DNA from: an uncultured Burkholderiales bacterium
Lineage (GTDB): Bacteria > Pseudomonadota > Gammaproteobacteria > Burkholderiales > Burkholderiaceae_C
NCBI GenBank assembly: GCA_903828695.1
Contig: CAIKNE010000062.1
Span: 1 to 62,845, forward strand
Direction: 5' to 3'
Length of the DNA: 62,845 nucleotides
Shown piece by piece: positions 1 through 11,200 of the stretch; positions within the stretch are counted from its first letter, which is position 1; every line of letters starts with the position of its first letter. The position numbers and the translations under genes were made by a program. Below the pieces are notes generated by a model. It had not been told where the DNA came from. It made no database searches and was given only the letters and a program-made list of their open reading frames with translations.

Positions 1-141
1 GAGATGGTGATGCCAGGGGACAACGTATCTATAACAGTTAAGTTGATCAACCCGATTGCGATGGAAGAAGGCCTGAGATTTGCGATCCGTGAGGGTGGTA
101 AGACTGTGGGTGCGGGCGTTGTTGCAAAAGTTCTGGCTTAA
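1..141 (+). CDS. tuf: Elongation factor Tu, C-terminal end (partial)
   Basis: The window opens inside this gene; only the last 46 codons and the TAA stop are present. The translation ends in [24 protein letters not shown], the hallmark end of EF-Tu domain III. EF-Tu is the GTPase that carries aminoacyl-tRNA to the ribosomal A site; domain III contacts the tRNA and EF-Ts. The following tRNA-Trp, secE and nusG match the usual bacterial tufB context. The GTPase domain lies outside the window, so nothing can be said about it. Confidence 0.97.
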   Translation, partial: EMVMPGDNVSITVKLINPIAMEEGLRFAIREGGKTVGAGVVAKVLA

Positions 142-163
142 GAGTCGAGACGTTAGAAGATGT

Positions 164-239
164 AGGGGCGTAGCTCAATTGGCAGAGTGTCGGTCTCCAA
201 AACCGAAGGTTGGGGGTTCGATGCCCTCCGCCCCTGCCA
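164..239 (+). tRNA. tRNA-Trp (anticodon CCA)
   Basis: A 76-nt cloverleaf. The acceptor stem AGGGGCG (164-170) pairs with CGCCCCT (229-235), followed by discriminator G and an encoded CCA end (237-239). The anticodon stem TCGGT/ACCGA closes the loop CTCCAAA, which gives anticodon CCA for tryptophan. The T-arm carries GGTTCGATGCC. It sits 22 nt after the tuf stop, as in many proteobacteria where tuf-trpT-secE-nusG are linked, so it is probably cut out of a longer transcript. Confidence 0.97.
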
Positions 240-273
240 CCTAAGTTAGAGATAACTTTGGTGTCTATCCAAG

Positions 274-293
274 GCCCGCCTTAATCGGCGGGC
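274..293 (+). other. GC-rich hairpin between tRNA-Trp and secE
   Basis: GCCCGCC (274-280) and GGCGGGC (287-293) form a perfect 7-bp stem around a 6-nt loop. It is followed by TTCGGTGTC with no real T-run, so it is a weak terminator at best. It could instead limit 3' processing of the tRNA transcript or partly insulate secE. Confidence 0.55.
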
Positions 294-331
294 TTCGGTG
301 TCTTAAAAGATCGATTAAATAACAGGATTAA

Positions 332-724
332 ATGCCGTCTATGGCTAGTGCAAATATTGAAACAGTGAACCAAACGACTGATGTGGTTAAGACCGCTTTA
401 GCTGTTTTGCTGACCCTACTCTCTGTAGTTGCCTTTTACTATTTGGGCGATCAAGGCGGGTTGGTGCAGTGGGCGAGTTTGTTGGGCGGACTGCTTTTGG
501 CGGTCATCGTCTTTTTAACTTCAATTCATGGCAAGCAATTAATTGCATTTGGTAAAGACGCGACCCGTGAGGTTCAAAAAGTAGTTTGGCCTACGCGTAA
601 AGAGGCGACACAAATGACGATCTATGTGTTCGCATTTGTGGCCATCATGGCTACGTTTTTGTGGTTTACAGATAAAACACTTGAGTGGGTTATCTATGAT
701 CTCATTTTGGGATGGAAGAAATAA
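332..724 (+). CDS. secE: Preprotein translocase subunit SecE
   Basis: SecE clamps SecY in the inner-membrane protein channel SecYEG. The 130-residue product has the longer, three-helix layout of proteobacterial SecE: membrane segments near residues 19-40, 45-65 and 98-122. Before the last one lies the conserved cytoplasmic amphipathic motif [13 protein letters not shown], the part of SecE essential for function. The ATG at 332 is preferred because an AGGA lies about 5 nt upstream; an in-frame ATG at 341 is possible. Its TAA overlaps the nusG ATG by one base (TAATG), so the two genes are translationally coupled. Confidence 0.96.
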   Translation: MPSMASANIETVNQTTDVVKTALAVLLTLLSVVAFYYLGDQGGLVQWASLLGGLLLAVIVFLTSIHGKQLIAFGKDATREVQKVVWPTRKEATQMTIYVFAFVAIMATFLWFTDKTLEWVIYDLILGWKK

Positions 725-1305
725 TGACCGAACAAGTTGAACAATCAGTTATTTCTGCCGAGCCAGCGCATCCGGATATGCGTTGGTACGTTGTGCACGC
801 TTATTCCGGTATGGAAAAAGCGGTAGAGCGCAACATCATTGAGCGCATCAACCGTGAGGGTATGCAGTCAAAATTTGGACGTATCTTAGTCCCCACAGAA
901 GAGGTGGTGGAGATGAAGAACGGTCAGCGAAAAACAACGGAGCGCCGTTTTTTCCCTGGATATGTGTTGGTTGAGATGATCATGGATGATCTCAGTTGGC
1001 ATTTGGTTAAGCACACCAGTAAGGTCACAGGATTTGTGGGTGGCGCTAAGAACCGCCCTGCCCCTATATCCCAAGCTGATGTGCTGAAGATCGTTGGACA
1101 GATGCAAGAAGGTACAGATAAGCCGCGTCATAAAGTTGAATTCATGGTGGGTGAATTTGTTCGCGTCAAAGAAGGTCCATTTACAGACTTTAACGGGTCT
1201 GTTGAAGAGGTTAACTATGAGAAGAATAAGTTGCGTGTTTCTGTAACTATTTTTGGGCGCTCTACGCCTGTAGAGCTTGAATTTAGTCAAGTTGAGAAAA
1301 CCTAA
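724..1305 (+). CDS. nusG: Transcription termination/antitermination protein NusG
   Basis: NusG binds RNA polymerase through its NGN domain and contacts Rho or ribosomal protein S10 through its KOW domain. The protein (193 residues from this start) shows the NGN signature [18 protein letters not shown] near the N-terminus, the [12 protein letters not shown] segment, and a C-terminal KOW motif [21 protein letters not shown] chose ATG 724 over the longer in-frame ATG at 712. GGAAG lies 5 nt before 724, and the TAATG overlap with secE is a standard coupled arrangement. A second, RfaH-like paralogue is found at 24383. Confidence 0.96.
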   Translation: MTEQVEQSVISAEPAHPDMRWYVVHAYSGMEKAVERNIIERINREGMQSKFGRILVPTEEVVEMKNGQRKTTERRFFPGYVLVEMIMDDLSWHLVKHTSKVTGFVGGAKNRPAPISQADVLKIVGQMQEGTDKPRHKVEFMVGEFVRVKEGPFTDFNGSVEEVNYEKNKLRVSVTIFGRSTPVELEFSQVEKT

Positions 1306-1435
1306 GATTTCTTAAAAGACAGATTAACTGAAGAATTCTGCCGCTTTTTAAGGACTCGGTGGCAGTAGAGAAGAGAGAAGAGTCCACAACCCCGGGGAGC
1401 TCTAAACAAGCGTTTGCACCCGTAAGGAGAAACAA

Positions 1436-1867
1436 ATGGCGAAAAAAATCGTCGGCTACGTAAAGCTACAAGTGCCTGCTGGTAAGGCAAATCCTTCCCC
1501 ACCAATTGGTCCAGCATTGGGTCAACGCGGCTTAAACATCATGGAGTTCTGTAAAGCATTTAATGCTCAGACTCAGGGCGTAGAACCAGGTCTACCACTG
1601 CCAGTGGTGATTACTGCATTTGCAGATAAATCGTTCACATTTATTATCAAGACTGCACCTGCGACAACTTTGATCAAAAAAGCGATCAAGTTAGACAAGG
1701 GATCCGCCAAACCACATGCCGATAAAGTTGGCAAGATCACAAGAGCGCAACTCGAAGAAATTGCAAAAACAAAAATGAAAGACATGACTGCCGCCGATTT
1801 AGATGCGGCTGTTCGTACCATTGCGGGCTCTGCTCGGTCAATGGGCGTGAATGTGGAGGGCGTATAA
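1436..1867 (+). CDS. rplK: 50S ribosomal protein L11
   Basis: L11 binds the GTPase-associated region of 23S rRNA and helps factor-dependent steps and the stringent response. The 143-residue product is the usual length and contains [21 protein letters not shown] near the N-terminus and the RNA-binding C-terminal part ending [14 protein letters not shown] strong AAGGAG precedes the ATG. The stop TAA abuts the rplA ATG directly. The 130-nt gap after nusG has a GGACTC/GAGTCC pair and probably holds the L11 operon promoter or leader, though no clear promoter boxes were picked out. Confidence 0.97.
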   Translation: MAKKIVGYVKLQVPAGKANPSPPIGPALGQRGLNIMEFCKAFNAQTQGVEPGLPLPVVITAFADKSFTFIIKTAPATTLIKKAIKLDKGSAKPHADKVGKITRAQLEEIAKTKMKDMTAADLDAAVRTIAGSARSMGVNVEGV

Positions 1868-2563
1868 ATGACTAAACTCACTAAAAAACAAAAAGCCGTA
1901 GAAGGCAAAGTTGACTCCAACAAACTTTACCCTTTAGCGGACGCGTTGGCGATCGTTAAAGAGTGCGCAACAGCAAAGTTTGACGAATCCATTGACGTTT
2001 CTGTTCAGCTTGGCATCGATGCCAAGAAGTCAGACCAAGTGGTTCGCGGTGCTGTTGTATTGCCAAACGGGACAGGTAAAACTGCTCGTGTTGCTGTGTT
2101 TGCTCAGGGTGCAAAAGCTGAAGAGGCGAAGGCCGCAGGTGCAGACGTAGTGGGTATGGACGATTTGGCTGCTCGCGTCAAAGCGGGAGACATGCCGTTT
2201 GACGTGGTGATCGCAGCTCCAGACGCTATGCGTGTTGTCGGAACACTTGGTCAGATCTTGGGCCCACGCGGCTTGATGCCTAATCCTAAAGTTGGAACCG
2301 TTACACCTGATGTGGCAACAGCAGTTAAAAATGCTAAAGCCGGTCAAGTTCAGTTCCGCGTAGACAAAGCCGGAATCGTGCACGCAACTATTGGACGTCG
2401 CTCATTTGAGTCACCCAAGTTGCTAGGCAATTTAGTGGCTTTGGTTGAGGCTTTAAACAAAGCTAAGCCAGCAACAAGCAAGGGCGTGTATTTGCGTAAA
2501 GTTGCGCTCTCTTCCACGATGGGCGTTGGCGTCAGAGTTGACACACAAACACTCAGTGCCTAA
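1868..2563 (+). CDS. rplA: 50S ribosomal protein L1
   Basis: L1 forms the mobile L1 stalk that handles E-site tRNA. In E. coli it is also the translational repressor of the L11-L1 mRNA. The product is 231 residues, the standard length, with the family motif [17 protein letters not shown] in the middle and [13 protein letters not shown] at the end. It starts on the base after the rplK stop, so its translation depends on rplK. The 300-nt gap that follows contains the rplJ leader. Confidence 0.97.
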   Translation: MTKLTKKQKAVEGKVDSNKLYPLADALAIVKECATAKFDESIDVSVQLGIDAKKSDQVVRGAVVLPNGTGKTARVAVFAQGAKAEEAKAAGADVVGMDDLAARVKAGDMPFDVVIAAPDAMRVVGTLGQILGPRGLMPNPKVGTVTPDVATAVKNAKAGQVQFRVDKAGIVHATIGRRSFESPKLLGNLVALVEALNKAKPATSKGVYLRKVALSSTMGVGVRVDTQTLSA

Positions 2564-2863
2564 TTGTTTAGGTACCAGTTGTTTCTTAGAATTTTTGGAT
2601 AGTTGAGAGATTTTGGGTGAGCACTTAGGTGCTTGTTCAATGAGGTGGGCCGCAGGAGAAGAAGCTTCTTTGAAGGCGGGCCATCCAAGACCGTTGGCGT
2701 ACGAATCTGTTTCTTTGAGATGGGCGGCGTACTTAATCAGCACTTAGCCAACGCAGATGGCGATCCCACTGTACGGAATTTTCCTAACAGTTAAGGTCGC
2801 TGAAAAGCAAGCGTGTCCAGATGCATTGAAAAATGCAAATGGGCATATTTTAAGGAGTAGACC
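2564..2863 (+). promoter_or_regulatory. rplA-rplJ gap: probable L10 (rplJL) leader RNA
   Basis: This 300-nt gap has no convincing ORF. It contains several foldable elements: a small hairpin AGCAC/GTGCT (2620-2633), a self-complementary AAGAAGCTTCTT, and a long-range 7-bp pairing CGTTGGC (2692-2698) with GCCAACG (2747-2753) that closes an internal arm. In E. coli the same gap holds the rplJ promoter and the leader bound by the L10-L12 complex to repress rplJL. Position, length and structure suggest the same role here. The exact L10 site was not identified. Confidence 0.55.
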
Positions 2864-3361
2864 TTGAGTCTGAATCGCAGTGAAAAAGAGGCCGTCATTC
2901 ATGAAGTGACAGGTATCGCCGCACAAGCGCAAACGCTAGTGATGGCAGAGTACCGCGGCATCACGGTAGCTGACATGATCAAACTACGCTCCGACGCGCG
3001 CAGCAAGGGCGTTACGCTAAGTGTTTTAAAGAACACTTTGGCTAGACGTGCTGTAGCCGGTGGGCCGTTTGAAGTTGTGGCTGACCAGATGACTGGACCG
3101 CTCATTTATGGGTTTTCCAATGATGCAATTTCTGCCGCTAAGGTAGTTGCTGACTTTTCTAAAACAAATGATAAGTTGGTGATTCGTGCGGGTGCCATTG
3201 CAGGCAAAGCTTTAGATGTAGCCGGTGTTAAGCAACTTGCTAATATTCCTTCTAAGGAAGTATTGTTGGCCCAGTTGTGTGGTTTGTTGATGTCGCCAAT
3301 CTCTCGTACCGCAGTGGTATTGGGTGCTTTGGCAGCTAAAAAAGGTGAGGCAGCAGCTTGA
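2864..3361 (+). CDS. rplJ: 50S ribosomal protein L10
   Basis: L10 anchors L7/L12 dimers to 23S rRNA to form the stalk. The 165-residue translation starts [14 protein letters not shown], the usual beginning for betaproteobacterial L10, and contains [14 protein letters not shown]. The start codon appears to be TTG at 2864: AAGGAG sits about 7 nt upstream and no ATG lies near the expected N-terminus. A TTG start would lower translation, which fits a gene whose output is tuned through its leader. rplL follows, as everywhere in bacteria. Confidence 0.95.
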   Translation: MSLNRSEKEAVIHEVTGIAAQAQTLVMAEYRGITVADMIKLRSDARSKGVTLSVLKNTLARRAVAGGPFEVVADQMTGPLIYGFSNDAISAAKVVADFSKTNDKLVIRAGAIAGKALDVAGVKQLANIPSKEVLLAQLCGLLMSPISRTAVVLGALAAKKGEAAA

Positions 3362-3435
3362 GCGCATAAAGCCTCAGGTTGTGTCAATGTTTAACGGCTG
3401 CCTCAGTGGCGGTCAATTTAAGATTAGGAAAACAA

Positions 3436-3813
3436 ATGTCATTTGATAAAGACGCATTTTTAACAGCACTCGATAGCATGACTGTTATGGACCTCAATGA
3501 GCTCGTTAAAGCCATTGAAGAAAAGTTTGGCGTAAGCGCTGCTGCTATGGCTGCTCCTGCAGCCGGTGGTGGTGGCGGTGCCGCTGCAGCTGCTGAAGAG
3601 CAAACAGAGTTCACGGTTAACTTGACAGATGTCGGCGCAAATAAAGTGTCCGTCATTAAAGCAGTTCGTGAGATCACAGGACTTGGTTTGAAAGAAGCTA
3701 AAGACTTGGTTGATGCTGCACCGAAGCCAGTCAAAGAAGGCGTTGCTAAGGCAGACGCTGAAGCGGCTAAGAAGAAGCTTGAAGAGGCGGGTGCAAAAGC
3801 AGAGATCAAGTAA
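3436..3813 (+). CDS. rplL: 50S ribosomal protein L7/L12
   Basis: L7/L12 is the multi-copy stalk protein that recruits translation factors. The 125-residue product has the expected three parts. An N-terminal dimerisation helix (about 1-32, ending [11 protein letters not shown]) is followed by an Ala/Gly-rich hinge (about 36-55). The globular C-terminal domain contains [20 protein letters not shown]. The reading frame is open back to an ATG at 3379, but the ATG at 3436 matches the family N-terminus [14 protein letters not shown] and has AGGAAA 6-10 nt upstream, so it is taken as the start. Confidence 0.97.
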   Translation: MSFDKDAFLTALDSMTVMDLNELVKAIEEKFGVSAAAMAAPAAGGGGGAAAAAEEQTEFTVNLTDVGANKVSVIKAVREITGLGLKEAKDLVDAAPKPVKEGVAKADAEAAKKKLEEAGAKAEIK

Positions 3814-3829
3814 TCTTTGTTTAGCCCAG

Positions 3830-3860
3830 GGGCTGCGGCACTCTAAAAGAGGCCGCGCCC
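3830..3860 (+). terminator. Attenuator-like hairpin between rplL and rpoB
   Basis: GGGC and GCGGC (3830-3839, with a single bulged T) pair with GCCGC and GCCC (3852-3860). CTCT (3841-3844) and AGAG (3848-3851) continue the stem up to an AAA loop. The stem is followed by only TTTTCC, so termination should be partial. In E. coli a partial terminator at the same place lowers rpoBC transcription relative to rplL; this hairpin is well placed to do that. Confidence 0.7.
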
Positions 3861-3879
3861 TTTTCCGCTTGTAAGAGTG

Positions 3880-3938
3880 CACTCGAAAGAGGATAGAAGT
3901 TTCCTTTTTCGAGTGTCTTCTGATCAGACTGCAGAAGA
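3880..3938 (+). other. Tandem hairpins upstream of rpoB, possible RNase III site
   Basis: The first hairpin pairs 3880-3893 with 3902-3915: 14 bp with one G-U pair and an 8-nt loop. A second one pairs TCTTCTG (3916-3922) with CAGAAGA (3932-3938) and starts on the very next base. Neither has a T-run. A long duplex in the rplL-rpoB gap is known in E. coli as an RNase III cutting site, so mRNA processing is the likely role. Confidence 0.6.
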
Positions 3939-4073
3939 ACCTTGGTTCGGGTTGCGTGCAATGCGCAATCGTCCGCCAAAGCTGGTAGAGGCCAGCGACC
4001 AAGCGGTGAGTTTAGGTAAGTGGTTTACTTAAATTCTCATTCAGTCCCCGAGAGAAATAAATCCGGAGATCTC

Positions 4074-7000
4074 ATGGCATATACATACACCGAACGCAAA
4101 CGCATCCGCAAGAGTTTCGGAAATCGTGACAGCGTATTAGAAATACCTTATTTGTTACAAATGCAAAAAGATGCTTACACAGCATTTTTGCAAGCAGATG
4201 TTGCTCCCAAGAAACGGAGTAACGAGGGATTGCAAGCTGCATTTGAAGCGGCATTCCCAATCGTCTCACACAATAATTTTGTGGAGATGAAATTTTTAGA
4301 ATATAACTTGGCAAAACCTGCATTTGATGTTCGTGAATGCCAAACCCGTGGCCTTACATTTTCATCTGCAGTAAGAGCTAGAGTACAACTGATCATTTAT
4401 GACCGTGAATCCTCCAGTGCGCAGTCTAAGGTAGTGCGTGAAGTAAAAGAGCAAGAAGTCTACATGGGCGAAGTGCCCTTGATGACAGACAAAGGCTCTT
4501 TCATCATCAACGGTACGGAGCGTGTGATCGTTTCTCAATTGCACCGCTCACCGGGTGTATTCTTTGAGCACGACAAGGGAAAAACCCATAGCTCTGGCAA
4601 GTTGCTGTTTTCAGCAAGGATCATTCCTTACCGCGGTTCGTGGTTAGATTTTGAATTTGACCCTAAAGATATTCTGTATTTCCGAGTGGATCGCCGTCGT
4701 AAGATGCCAGTTACCATTTTGCTAAAAGCAATTGGTTTGAACCCAGAAACTATTTTGGCCAACTTCTTTGTGAATGACACATTCCGCTTGATGGATAGTG
4801 GTGCGCAGATGGAATTTGTGGCTGAGCGTTTGAGGGGTGAGGTAGCTCGATTTGATATTACCGATAAAGCTGGCAAGGTCATTGTTCCCAAAGACAAGCG
4901 CATTACTGCTAGACACACGAGAGAGTTTGAACAATCAGGAACAACGCATATTAGCGTTCCTGAAGACTTCCTAGTCGGTCGCGTAATCGCCAGAGACATT
5001 ATGGCCAATGATGACACGGGCGAGATTGTAGTAAAAGCCAATGAAGAATTGACAGAAGCAATGCTGAAGAAGCTTCGCGAAGCCAATGTGCAAGACATTC
5101 AGTGTATTTACACAAACGAATTAGACCAAGGCGCTTACATATCGCAAACTCTGCGTATTGACGAGACAACGGATGAGTTCGCAGCCAGAGTAGCCATCTA
5201 CAGAATGATGCGCCCTGGTGAGCCGCCCACAGAAGATGCGGTTCAAGCGCTCTTCCAACGTTTGTTCTATAACAACGACACTTATGACCTCTCAAGAGTT
5301 GGTCGTATGAAATTTAACGCACGCGTTGGGCGCCCTGACAGTACAGGCCCGATGGTTCTGACCAATGAAGATATTTTGGCTGTCGTCAAAATACTGGTTG
5401 ATCTCAGAAATGGCAATGGCGAAGTTGATGATATCGATCACTTGGGTAATCGCCGTGTACGCTGCGTAGGTGAGCTTGCTGAGAACCAATACCGTACAGG
5501 TTTGGCCAGAATTGAGAAAGCTGTGAAAGAGCGTTTGGGCCAAGCAGAGCAAGAGCCTTTGATGCCTCACGACTTGATCAACTCTAAGCCAATTTCAGCA
5601 GCGCTGAAAGAGTTCTTTGGAGCTTCACAATTGTCACAGTTTATGGATCAAACCAATCCGTTGTCTGAGATCACTCACAAGCGTCGAGTATCAGCGTTAG
5701 GCCCAGGTGGTTTAACGCGTGAGCGTGCAGGCTTTGAGGTGCGTGATGTGCACGTTACCCACTACGGTCGTGTATGTCCAATTGAAACCCCCGAAGGTCC
5801 AAACATCGGCTTGATCAATTCGCTCGCGTTGTACGCGCGTTTGAATGATTATGGATTTATTGAGACACCTTACCGCCGCGTAAGCGATGCTAAAGTAACA
5901 AACCAAATCGATTATTTGTCAGCAATCGAAGAGAGTAAGTACGTTATTGCTCAGGCAAACGCAACGCTTGACAAGGACGGCCGATTAACAGGTGACTTGG
6001 TTTCTGCGCGTGAAAAGGGTGAATCCATTCTTTGCTCTGCAGAGCGTATTCAGTACATGGATGTGTCCCCAGCTCAGATCGTCTCAGTTGCTGCTTCTTT
6101 GGTGCCTTTCTTAGAGCACGATGATGCTAATCGTGCGTTGATGGGTGCGAACATGCAGCGTCAAGCTGTACCAGTACTGCGTCCCGAAAAAGCTTTTGTA
6201 GGTACAGGCATAGAGCGTGTGGCTGCAATTGACTCGGGAACCGTAGTTACGGCAACCCGCGGAGGAATGGTTGATTATGTCGATGCAACGCGCATCGTGG
6301 TTCGTGTCAATGACAACGAGACACAGCCAGGAGAGGTTGGCGTAGATATTTACAACTTGATCAAATATCAACGTTCTAATCAAAACACGAACATCCATCA
6401 AAGACCTATCGTTAAAAGGGGCGATAAGTTAGCGAAGGGTGACGTGGTTGCTGACGGAGCCTCTACAGACATTGGTGAATTGGCCTTAGGTCAAAACATG
6501 CTTGTTGCATTTATGCCTTGGAACGGCTATAACTTTGAAGATTCAATATTGATCTCTGAGCGTGTAGTGGCAGAGGATCGTTACACATCAATTCATATTG
6601 AAGAGTTGGTTGTGATGGCGCGTGATACTAAGTTGGGTGCCGAGGAGATTTCTCGCGACATTCCAAACTTGGCTGAAACACAGTTGAACCGTTTAGACGA
6701 TTCAGGCATCATTTTTGTTGGCGCTGAAGTGCAACCAGGTGACGTATTGGTTGGTAAAGTTACGCCAAAGGGCGAGACAACACTGACTCCAGAAGAGAAG
6801 CTGTTGCGTGCGATTTTCGGCGAGAAAGCAAGCGATGTAAAAGACACTTCACTGCGCGTTGATCAAGGTTCACAAGGAACTGTGATTGATGTTCAGGTCT
6901 TTACGCGTGAAGGAATTGTGCGTGACAAGCGAGCCCAACAAATTATTGACGACGAACTCAAACGCTTCCGTTTGGATTTGAATGATCAGTTGCGAATTGT

Positions 7001-8189
7001 TGAAGCCGATGCGTTTAGCCGTATCGAAAAACTTCTAAACGGCAAAGTTGCAAACGGTGGTCCTAACAAGTTGGCAAAGGGAAGCAAAATTGATGCGGCC
7101 TACCTGGCAAGCGTTGAGAAGTTCCACTGGTTTGATATTCGTCCCCAAGACGAGGATATTGCATCTCAGTTAGAGAGTATCAAAAATGCACTCGCGCAAA
7201 CGCGTCACAGCTTTGACTTGGCGTTTGAAGAGAAGCGTAAGAAATTAACCCAAGGTGATGAGTTGCCAGCGGGCGTCCTAAAGATGGTCAAAGTTTATTT
7301 GGCTGTCAAACGTCGCTTGCAACCTGGTGACAAAATGGCTGGTCGGCACGGAAACAAAGGCGTGGTCTCCAAGATTGTTCCGGTTGAAGATATGCCTTAC
7401 ATGAAGGACGGCACGCCAGTTGATATTGTGTTGAATCCACTTGGGGTTCCTTCACGTATGAACGTGGGTCAGGTTCTGGAGGTTCATTTAGGCTGGGCAG
7501 CAAAGGGTATTGGTCAACGCATTGGCAACATGTTGCAAGACCAGGCCAAGACCGCTGAGCTACGCACATTTATGGACACCCTGTACAACAGTTCTGGACA
7601 CATTGAAGAGCTCAACAAACTGAGTGATGCTGATGTGGTTGAGATGGCTCAAAACTTGACACTGGGCATTCCTTTTGCAACGCCGGTATTTGACGGCGCG
7701 TCAGAAGAAGAAATCCGCGCCATGTTGAAACTGGCCTACCCAGAAGATGTGATGCTCACAAAGGGTCTAACAGCTACGCGCACTCAAGCGCAACTCTTTG
7801 ACGGTCGCACTGGTGACGCGTTTGAGCGACCTGTAACGGTTGGTTACATGCACGTATTGAAGTTACACCACTTGGTTGATGACAAGATGCATGCGCGTTC
7901 AACTGGACCATACAGCTTAGTTACTCAGCAGCCACTCGGAGGTAAAGCACAGTTTGGTGGTCAGCGCTTTGGTGAGATGGAGGTGTGGGCACTTGAGGCT
8001 TACGGTGCGTCTTACACGCTGCAAGAGATGTTGACTGTTAAATCGGATGACGTTCAAGGACGTACTAAGGTTTATGAAAATATCGTTAAAGGAGAGCATG
8101 CGATTGAGGCTGGAATGCCAGAGTCGTTTAATGTGCTCGTGAAGGAAATTCGTTCGCTAGGTATTGATATTGAGTTGGAGCGTTCTTAA
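4074..8189 (+). CDS. rpoB: DNA-directed RNA polymerase subunit beta
   Basis: RpoB forms one jaw of RNA polymerase, much of the active centre, and the rifampicin pocket. The product is 1371 residues, usual for Burkholderiales. The N-terminus [17 protein letters not shown] matches the family. The rifampicin region carries [19 protein letters not shown] and [19 protein letters not shown] with the normal sensitive-type residues. The C-terminus contains [24 protein letters not shown]. The frame is open from 4020, but ATG 4074 has CCGGAGAT just upstream and gives the conserved N-terminus. rpoC follows after 92 nt. Confidence 0.98.
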   Translation: MAYTYTERKRIRKSFGNRDSVLEIPYLLQMQKDAYTAFLQADVAPKKRSNEGLQAAFEAAFPIVSHNNFVEMKFLEYNLAKPAFDVRECQTRGLTFSSAVRARVQLIIYDRESSSAQSKVVREVKEQEVYMGEVPLMTDKGSFIINGTERVIVSQLHRSPGVFFEHDKGKTHSSGKLLFSARIIPYRGSWLDFEFDPKDILYFRVDRRRKMPVTILLKAIGLNPETILANFFVNDTFRLMDSGAQMEFVAERLRGEVARFDITDKAGKVIVPKDKRITARHTREFEQSGTTHISVPEDFLVGRVIARDIMANDDTGEIVVKANEELTEAMLKKLREANVQDIQCIYTNELDQGAYISQTLRIDETTDEFAARVAIYRMMRPGEPPTEDAVQALFQRLFYNNDTYDLSRVGRMKFNARVGRPDSTGPMVLTNEDILAVVKILVDLRNGNGEVDDIDHLGNRRVRCVGELAENQYRTGLARIEKAVKERLGQAEQEPLMPHDLINSKPISAALKEFFGASQLSQFMDQTNPLSEITHKRRVSALGPGGLTRERAGFEVRDVHVTHYGRVCPIETPEGPNIGLINSLALYARLNDYGFIETPYRRVSDAKVTNQIDYLSAIEESKYVIAQANATLDKDGRLTGDLVSAREKGESILCSAERIQYMDVSPAQIVSVAASLVPFLEHDDANRALMGANMQRQAVPVLRPEKAFVGTGIERVAAIDSGTVVTATRGGMVDYVDATRIVVRVNDNETQPGEVGVDIYNLIKYQRSNQNTNIHQRPIVKRGDKLAKGDVVADGASTDIGELALGQNMLVAFMPWNGYNFEDSILISERVVAEDRYTSIHIEELVVMARDTKLGAEEISRDIPNLAETQLNRLDDSGIIFVGAEVQPGDVLVGKVTPKGETTLTPEEKLLRAIFGEKASDVKDTSLRVDQGSQGTVIDVQVFTREGIVRDKRAQQIIDDELKRFRLDLNDQLRIVEADAFSRIEKLLNGKVANGGPNKLAKGSKIDAAYLASVEKFHWFDIRPQDEDIASQLESIKNALAQTRHSFDLAFEEKRKKLTQGDELPAGVLKMVKVYLAVKRRLQPGDKMAGRHGNKGVVSKIVPVEDMPYMKDGTPVDIVLNPLGVPSRMNVGQVLEVHLGWAAKGIGQRIGNMLQDQAKTAELRTFMDTLYNSSGHIEELNKLSDADVVEMAQNLTLGIPFATPVFDGASEEEIRAMLKLAYPEDVMLTKGLTATRTQAQLFDGRTGDAFERPVTVGYMHVLKLHHLVDDKMHARSTGPYSLVTQQPLGGKAQFGGQRFGEMEVWALEAYGASYTLQEMLTVKSDDVQGRTKVYENIVKGEHAIEAGMPESFNVLVKEIRSLGIDIELERS

Positions 8190-8205
8190 ACCGAATTGCT
8201 GAGCA

Positions 8206-8248
8206 CCGCACCTAGGTCTAACTCGGTTTGAGTTGGATCTAGGTGCGG
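8206..8248 (+). other. 19-bp hairpin in the rpoB-rpoC gap
   Basis: Bases 8206-8224 pair without interruption with 8230-8248: 19 bp including two G-U pairs, around a GGTTT loop. The sequence after it is GTTCTCCTC, so it is not an intrinsic terminator. Two G-U pairs in place of Watson-Crick pairs argue that the RNA, not the DNA, is the functional form. Likely roles are RNase III processing or protecting the rpoC 5' end. Confidence 0.7.
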
Positions 8249-8281
8249 GTTCTCCTCTGATACAGAAATGGAAAAAATCTT

Positions 8282-11200
8282 ATGAAATCATTACTTGACC
8301 TATTTAAGCAGTTCACACCAGATGAGCATTCTGATGCCATCAAAATTGGACTTGCCTCACCTGAGAAAATTCGTTCTTGGTCATTTGGCGAAGTTAAAAA
8401 GCCAGAGACTATTAACTACAGAACCTTCAAGCCTGAGCGTGACGGTTTGTTTTGCGCAAAAATCTTTGGCCCTATCAAGGACTATGAATGCTTGTGCGGT
8501 AAATACAAGCGATTGAAGCATCGCGGAGTCATCTGCGAGAAGTGCGGCGTAGAAGTTACGCAAACCAAAGTTCGTCGTGACCGTATGGGCCACATCGACT
8601 TGGCAGCGCCTTGCGCGCACATTTGGTTCTTAAAGTCTTTGCCAAGCCGTTTGGGCTTGGTTTTAGATATGACTTTAAGAGATATTGAGCGCGTACTTTA
8701 TTTTGAAGCGTATGTTGTGGTTGATCCTGGCATGACTTCGCTGAAGAAATTCGCCATCATGACAGAAGATGATTATGATGAAAAAATCAAAGAGTACGGG
8801 GACGAATTTGTGGCAAAGATGGGCGCAGAAGGTGTCCGCGATTTGCTAGAGAGTATTGAACTAGATTCAGAAATCGAACGTCTAAGGGGCGATTTAACGG
8901 GCTCTGAAGTGAAAGTTAAGAAGAACTCAAAGCGTTTGAAGGTTCTCGAAGCTTTTAAGAAATCTGGTATCAAGCCAGAGTGGATGGTTCTGTCGGTGCT
9001 ACCAGTGTTGCCACCTGACCTTCGTCCATTAGTACCGCTAGACGGTGGTCGTTTTGCCACATCTGACTTGAACGATTTATACCGTCGCGTGATTAACCGT
9101 AACAGCCGTTTGCGTAGGCTCTTAGAACTGAACGCGCCTGAGATCATTGCTCGTAATGAAAAGCGTATGTTGCAAGAGGCGGTTGATTCATTGCTAGATA
9201 ACGGTCGTCGTGGTAAGGCAATGACAGGCGCCAACAAGCGTGCTCTGAAATCTTTGGCAGACATGATCAAAGGTAAGAGTGGTCGTTTCCGTCAAAACTT
9301 ATTGGGTAAGCGCGTAGATTACTCGGGACGTTCTGTGATTACGGTTGGACCGACACTGAAGTTGCATCAGTGCGGTTTGCCAAAATTGATGGCTTTAGAG
9401 CTCTTTAAGCCTTTCATCTTCTCCCGCTTGGAAGCCATGGGAATCGCAACAACGATCAAGGCTGCTAAGAAAGAGGTTGAAACGGGTACCGCTGTTGTTT
9501 GGGATATATTGGAGGAAGTTATTAAAGAGCACCCAGTGCTCTTAAACCGCGCTCCAACACTGCACCGTTTAGGTATTCAAGCGTTTGAGCCTATTTTGAT
9601 TGAAGGTAAGGCCATTCAGTTGCACCCCTTGGTTTGTTCAGCCTTTAACGCCGACTTTGACGGTGACCAAATGGCTGTGCACATTCCGTTGTCTGTTGAG
9701 GCGCAAATGGAAGCTCGCACATTGATGCTTTCTTCCAATAACGTATTGTTCCCTGCGAACGGTGAACCCTCAATTGTTCCGTCTCAAGACGTTGTGCTTG
9801 GCCTTTACTACACGACACGCGAGCGTATCAACGGCAAAGGCGAGGGCATGATCTTCGCTGACATTCCAGAGATTGAGCGTGCATTGCAAGCAGGCGTTGT
9901 TGAGTTGACTGCAAAGATCAATGTTAGGCTTGTGGAGTGGACCAAGGACAAAGAGACGGGTGAGTTTGTCTCGCACGCCTCTGTGGTTGAGACCACTGCT
10001 GGACGCGCATTGCTCTCAGAGATATTGCCAAAGGGTTTGCCGTTTAGCAACCTGAATAAAGCGCTCAAGAAGAAAGAGATTTCCAAACTGATCAATACTT
10101 CTTTCCGTAAATGCGGGTTGAAAGAGACAGTGGTGTTTGCTGACAAGCTTTTGCAAAACGGTTTCCGTTTAGCGACCCGTGCTGGTATCTCCATCGCAAT
10201 TGATGATATGTTGGTGCCACATGAGAAGCATCAAATCATTGAGGACGCGGAGAAGGAAGTTAAGGACATCGAGCAGCAGTACGTATCCGGCTTAGTAACG
10301 TCTGGTGAGCGCTACAACAAAGTGGTGGATATTTGGGGCAAGGCAGGTGACGCAGTCTCCAAGGTGATGATGGATCAGCTTCGTAAAGAAAAGACGATCG
10401 ATCGTCATAACAACGAAGTTGAGCAAGAATCCTTTAACTCCATTTACATGATGGCCGACTCAGGTGCGCGTGGTTCTGCGGCTCAAATTAGACAGTTGGC
10501 TGGTATGCGTGGATTAATGGCTAAGCCTGATGGCTCGATCATTGAAACCCCAATCACTGCAAACTTCCGCGAAGGTTTGAACGTTCTTCAGTACTTTATT
10601 TCTACGCACGGCGCGCGTAAAGGCTTGGCCGATACAGCGCTTAAGACTGCCAACTCAGGTTACTTAACGCGTCGTCTCGTGGACGTGACACAAGATTTGG
10701 TTGTCACCGAGGTCGATTGCGGCACTCACAACGGACAACTCATGAGAGCCATCGTAGAGGGTGGTGAGGTGATTGAGTCATTGCGCGACCGAGTGCTTGG
10801 GCGTACGGCAGTGGAAGATGTTCTGAATCCTGAAACACGCAGCGTTATTGTTGCAACAGGCGAGATGCTTGATGAAGACAATATCGATCTCATCGAATCT
10901 TTGGGTGTCGATGAGGTTAAAGTTCGTACAGCACTCAACTGCGAAACACGTTTTGGACTTTGCGCTAAATGTTATGGCCGAGATTTGGGTCGTGGTGGTT
11001 TGATCAACGTCGGAGAGGCAGTCGGCGTGATTGCAGCGCAATCGATTGGTGAGCCTGGCACACAGCTTACGATGCGTACATTCCACATTGGTGGTGCTGC
11101 ATCGCGTGCAGCCATTGCGTCCAGCGTAGAGGCTAAATCGAACGGTACGATCGGCTTTAACGCCACCATGCGTTATGTCACCAACAGCAAGAAAGAGTTG

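Noticed and set aside
3384-4002. Minus-strand frames of 141 and 180 codons over rplL and its downstream gap
   Set aside because: Composition is a mirror of the Ala-rich rplL sequence and they cross the rplL-rpoB hairpins; no family resemblance.
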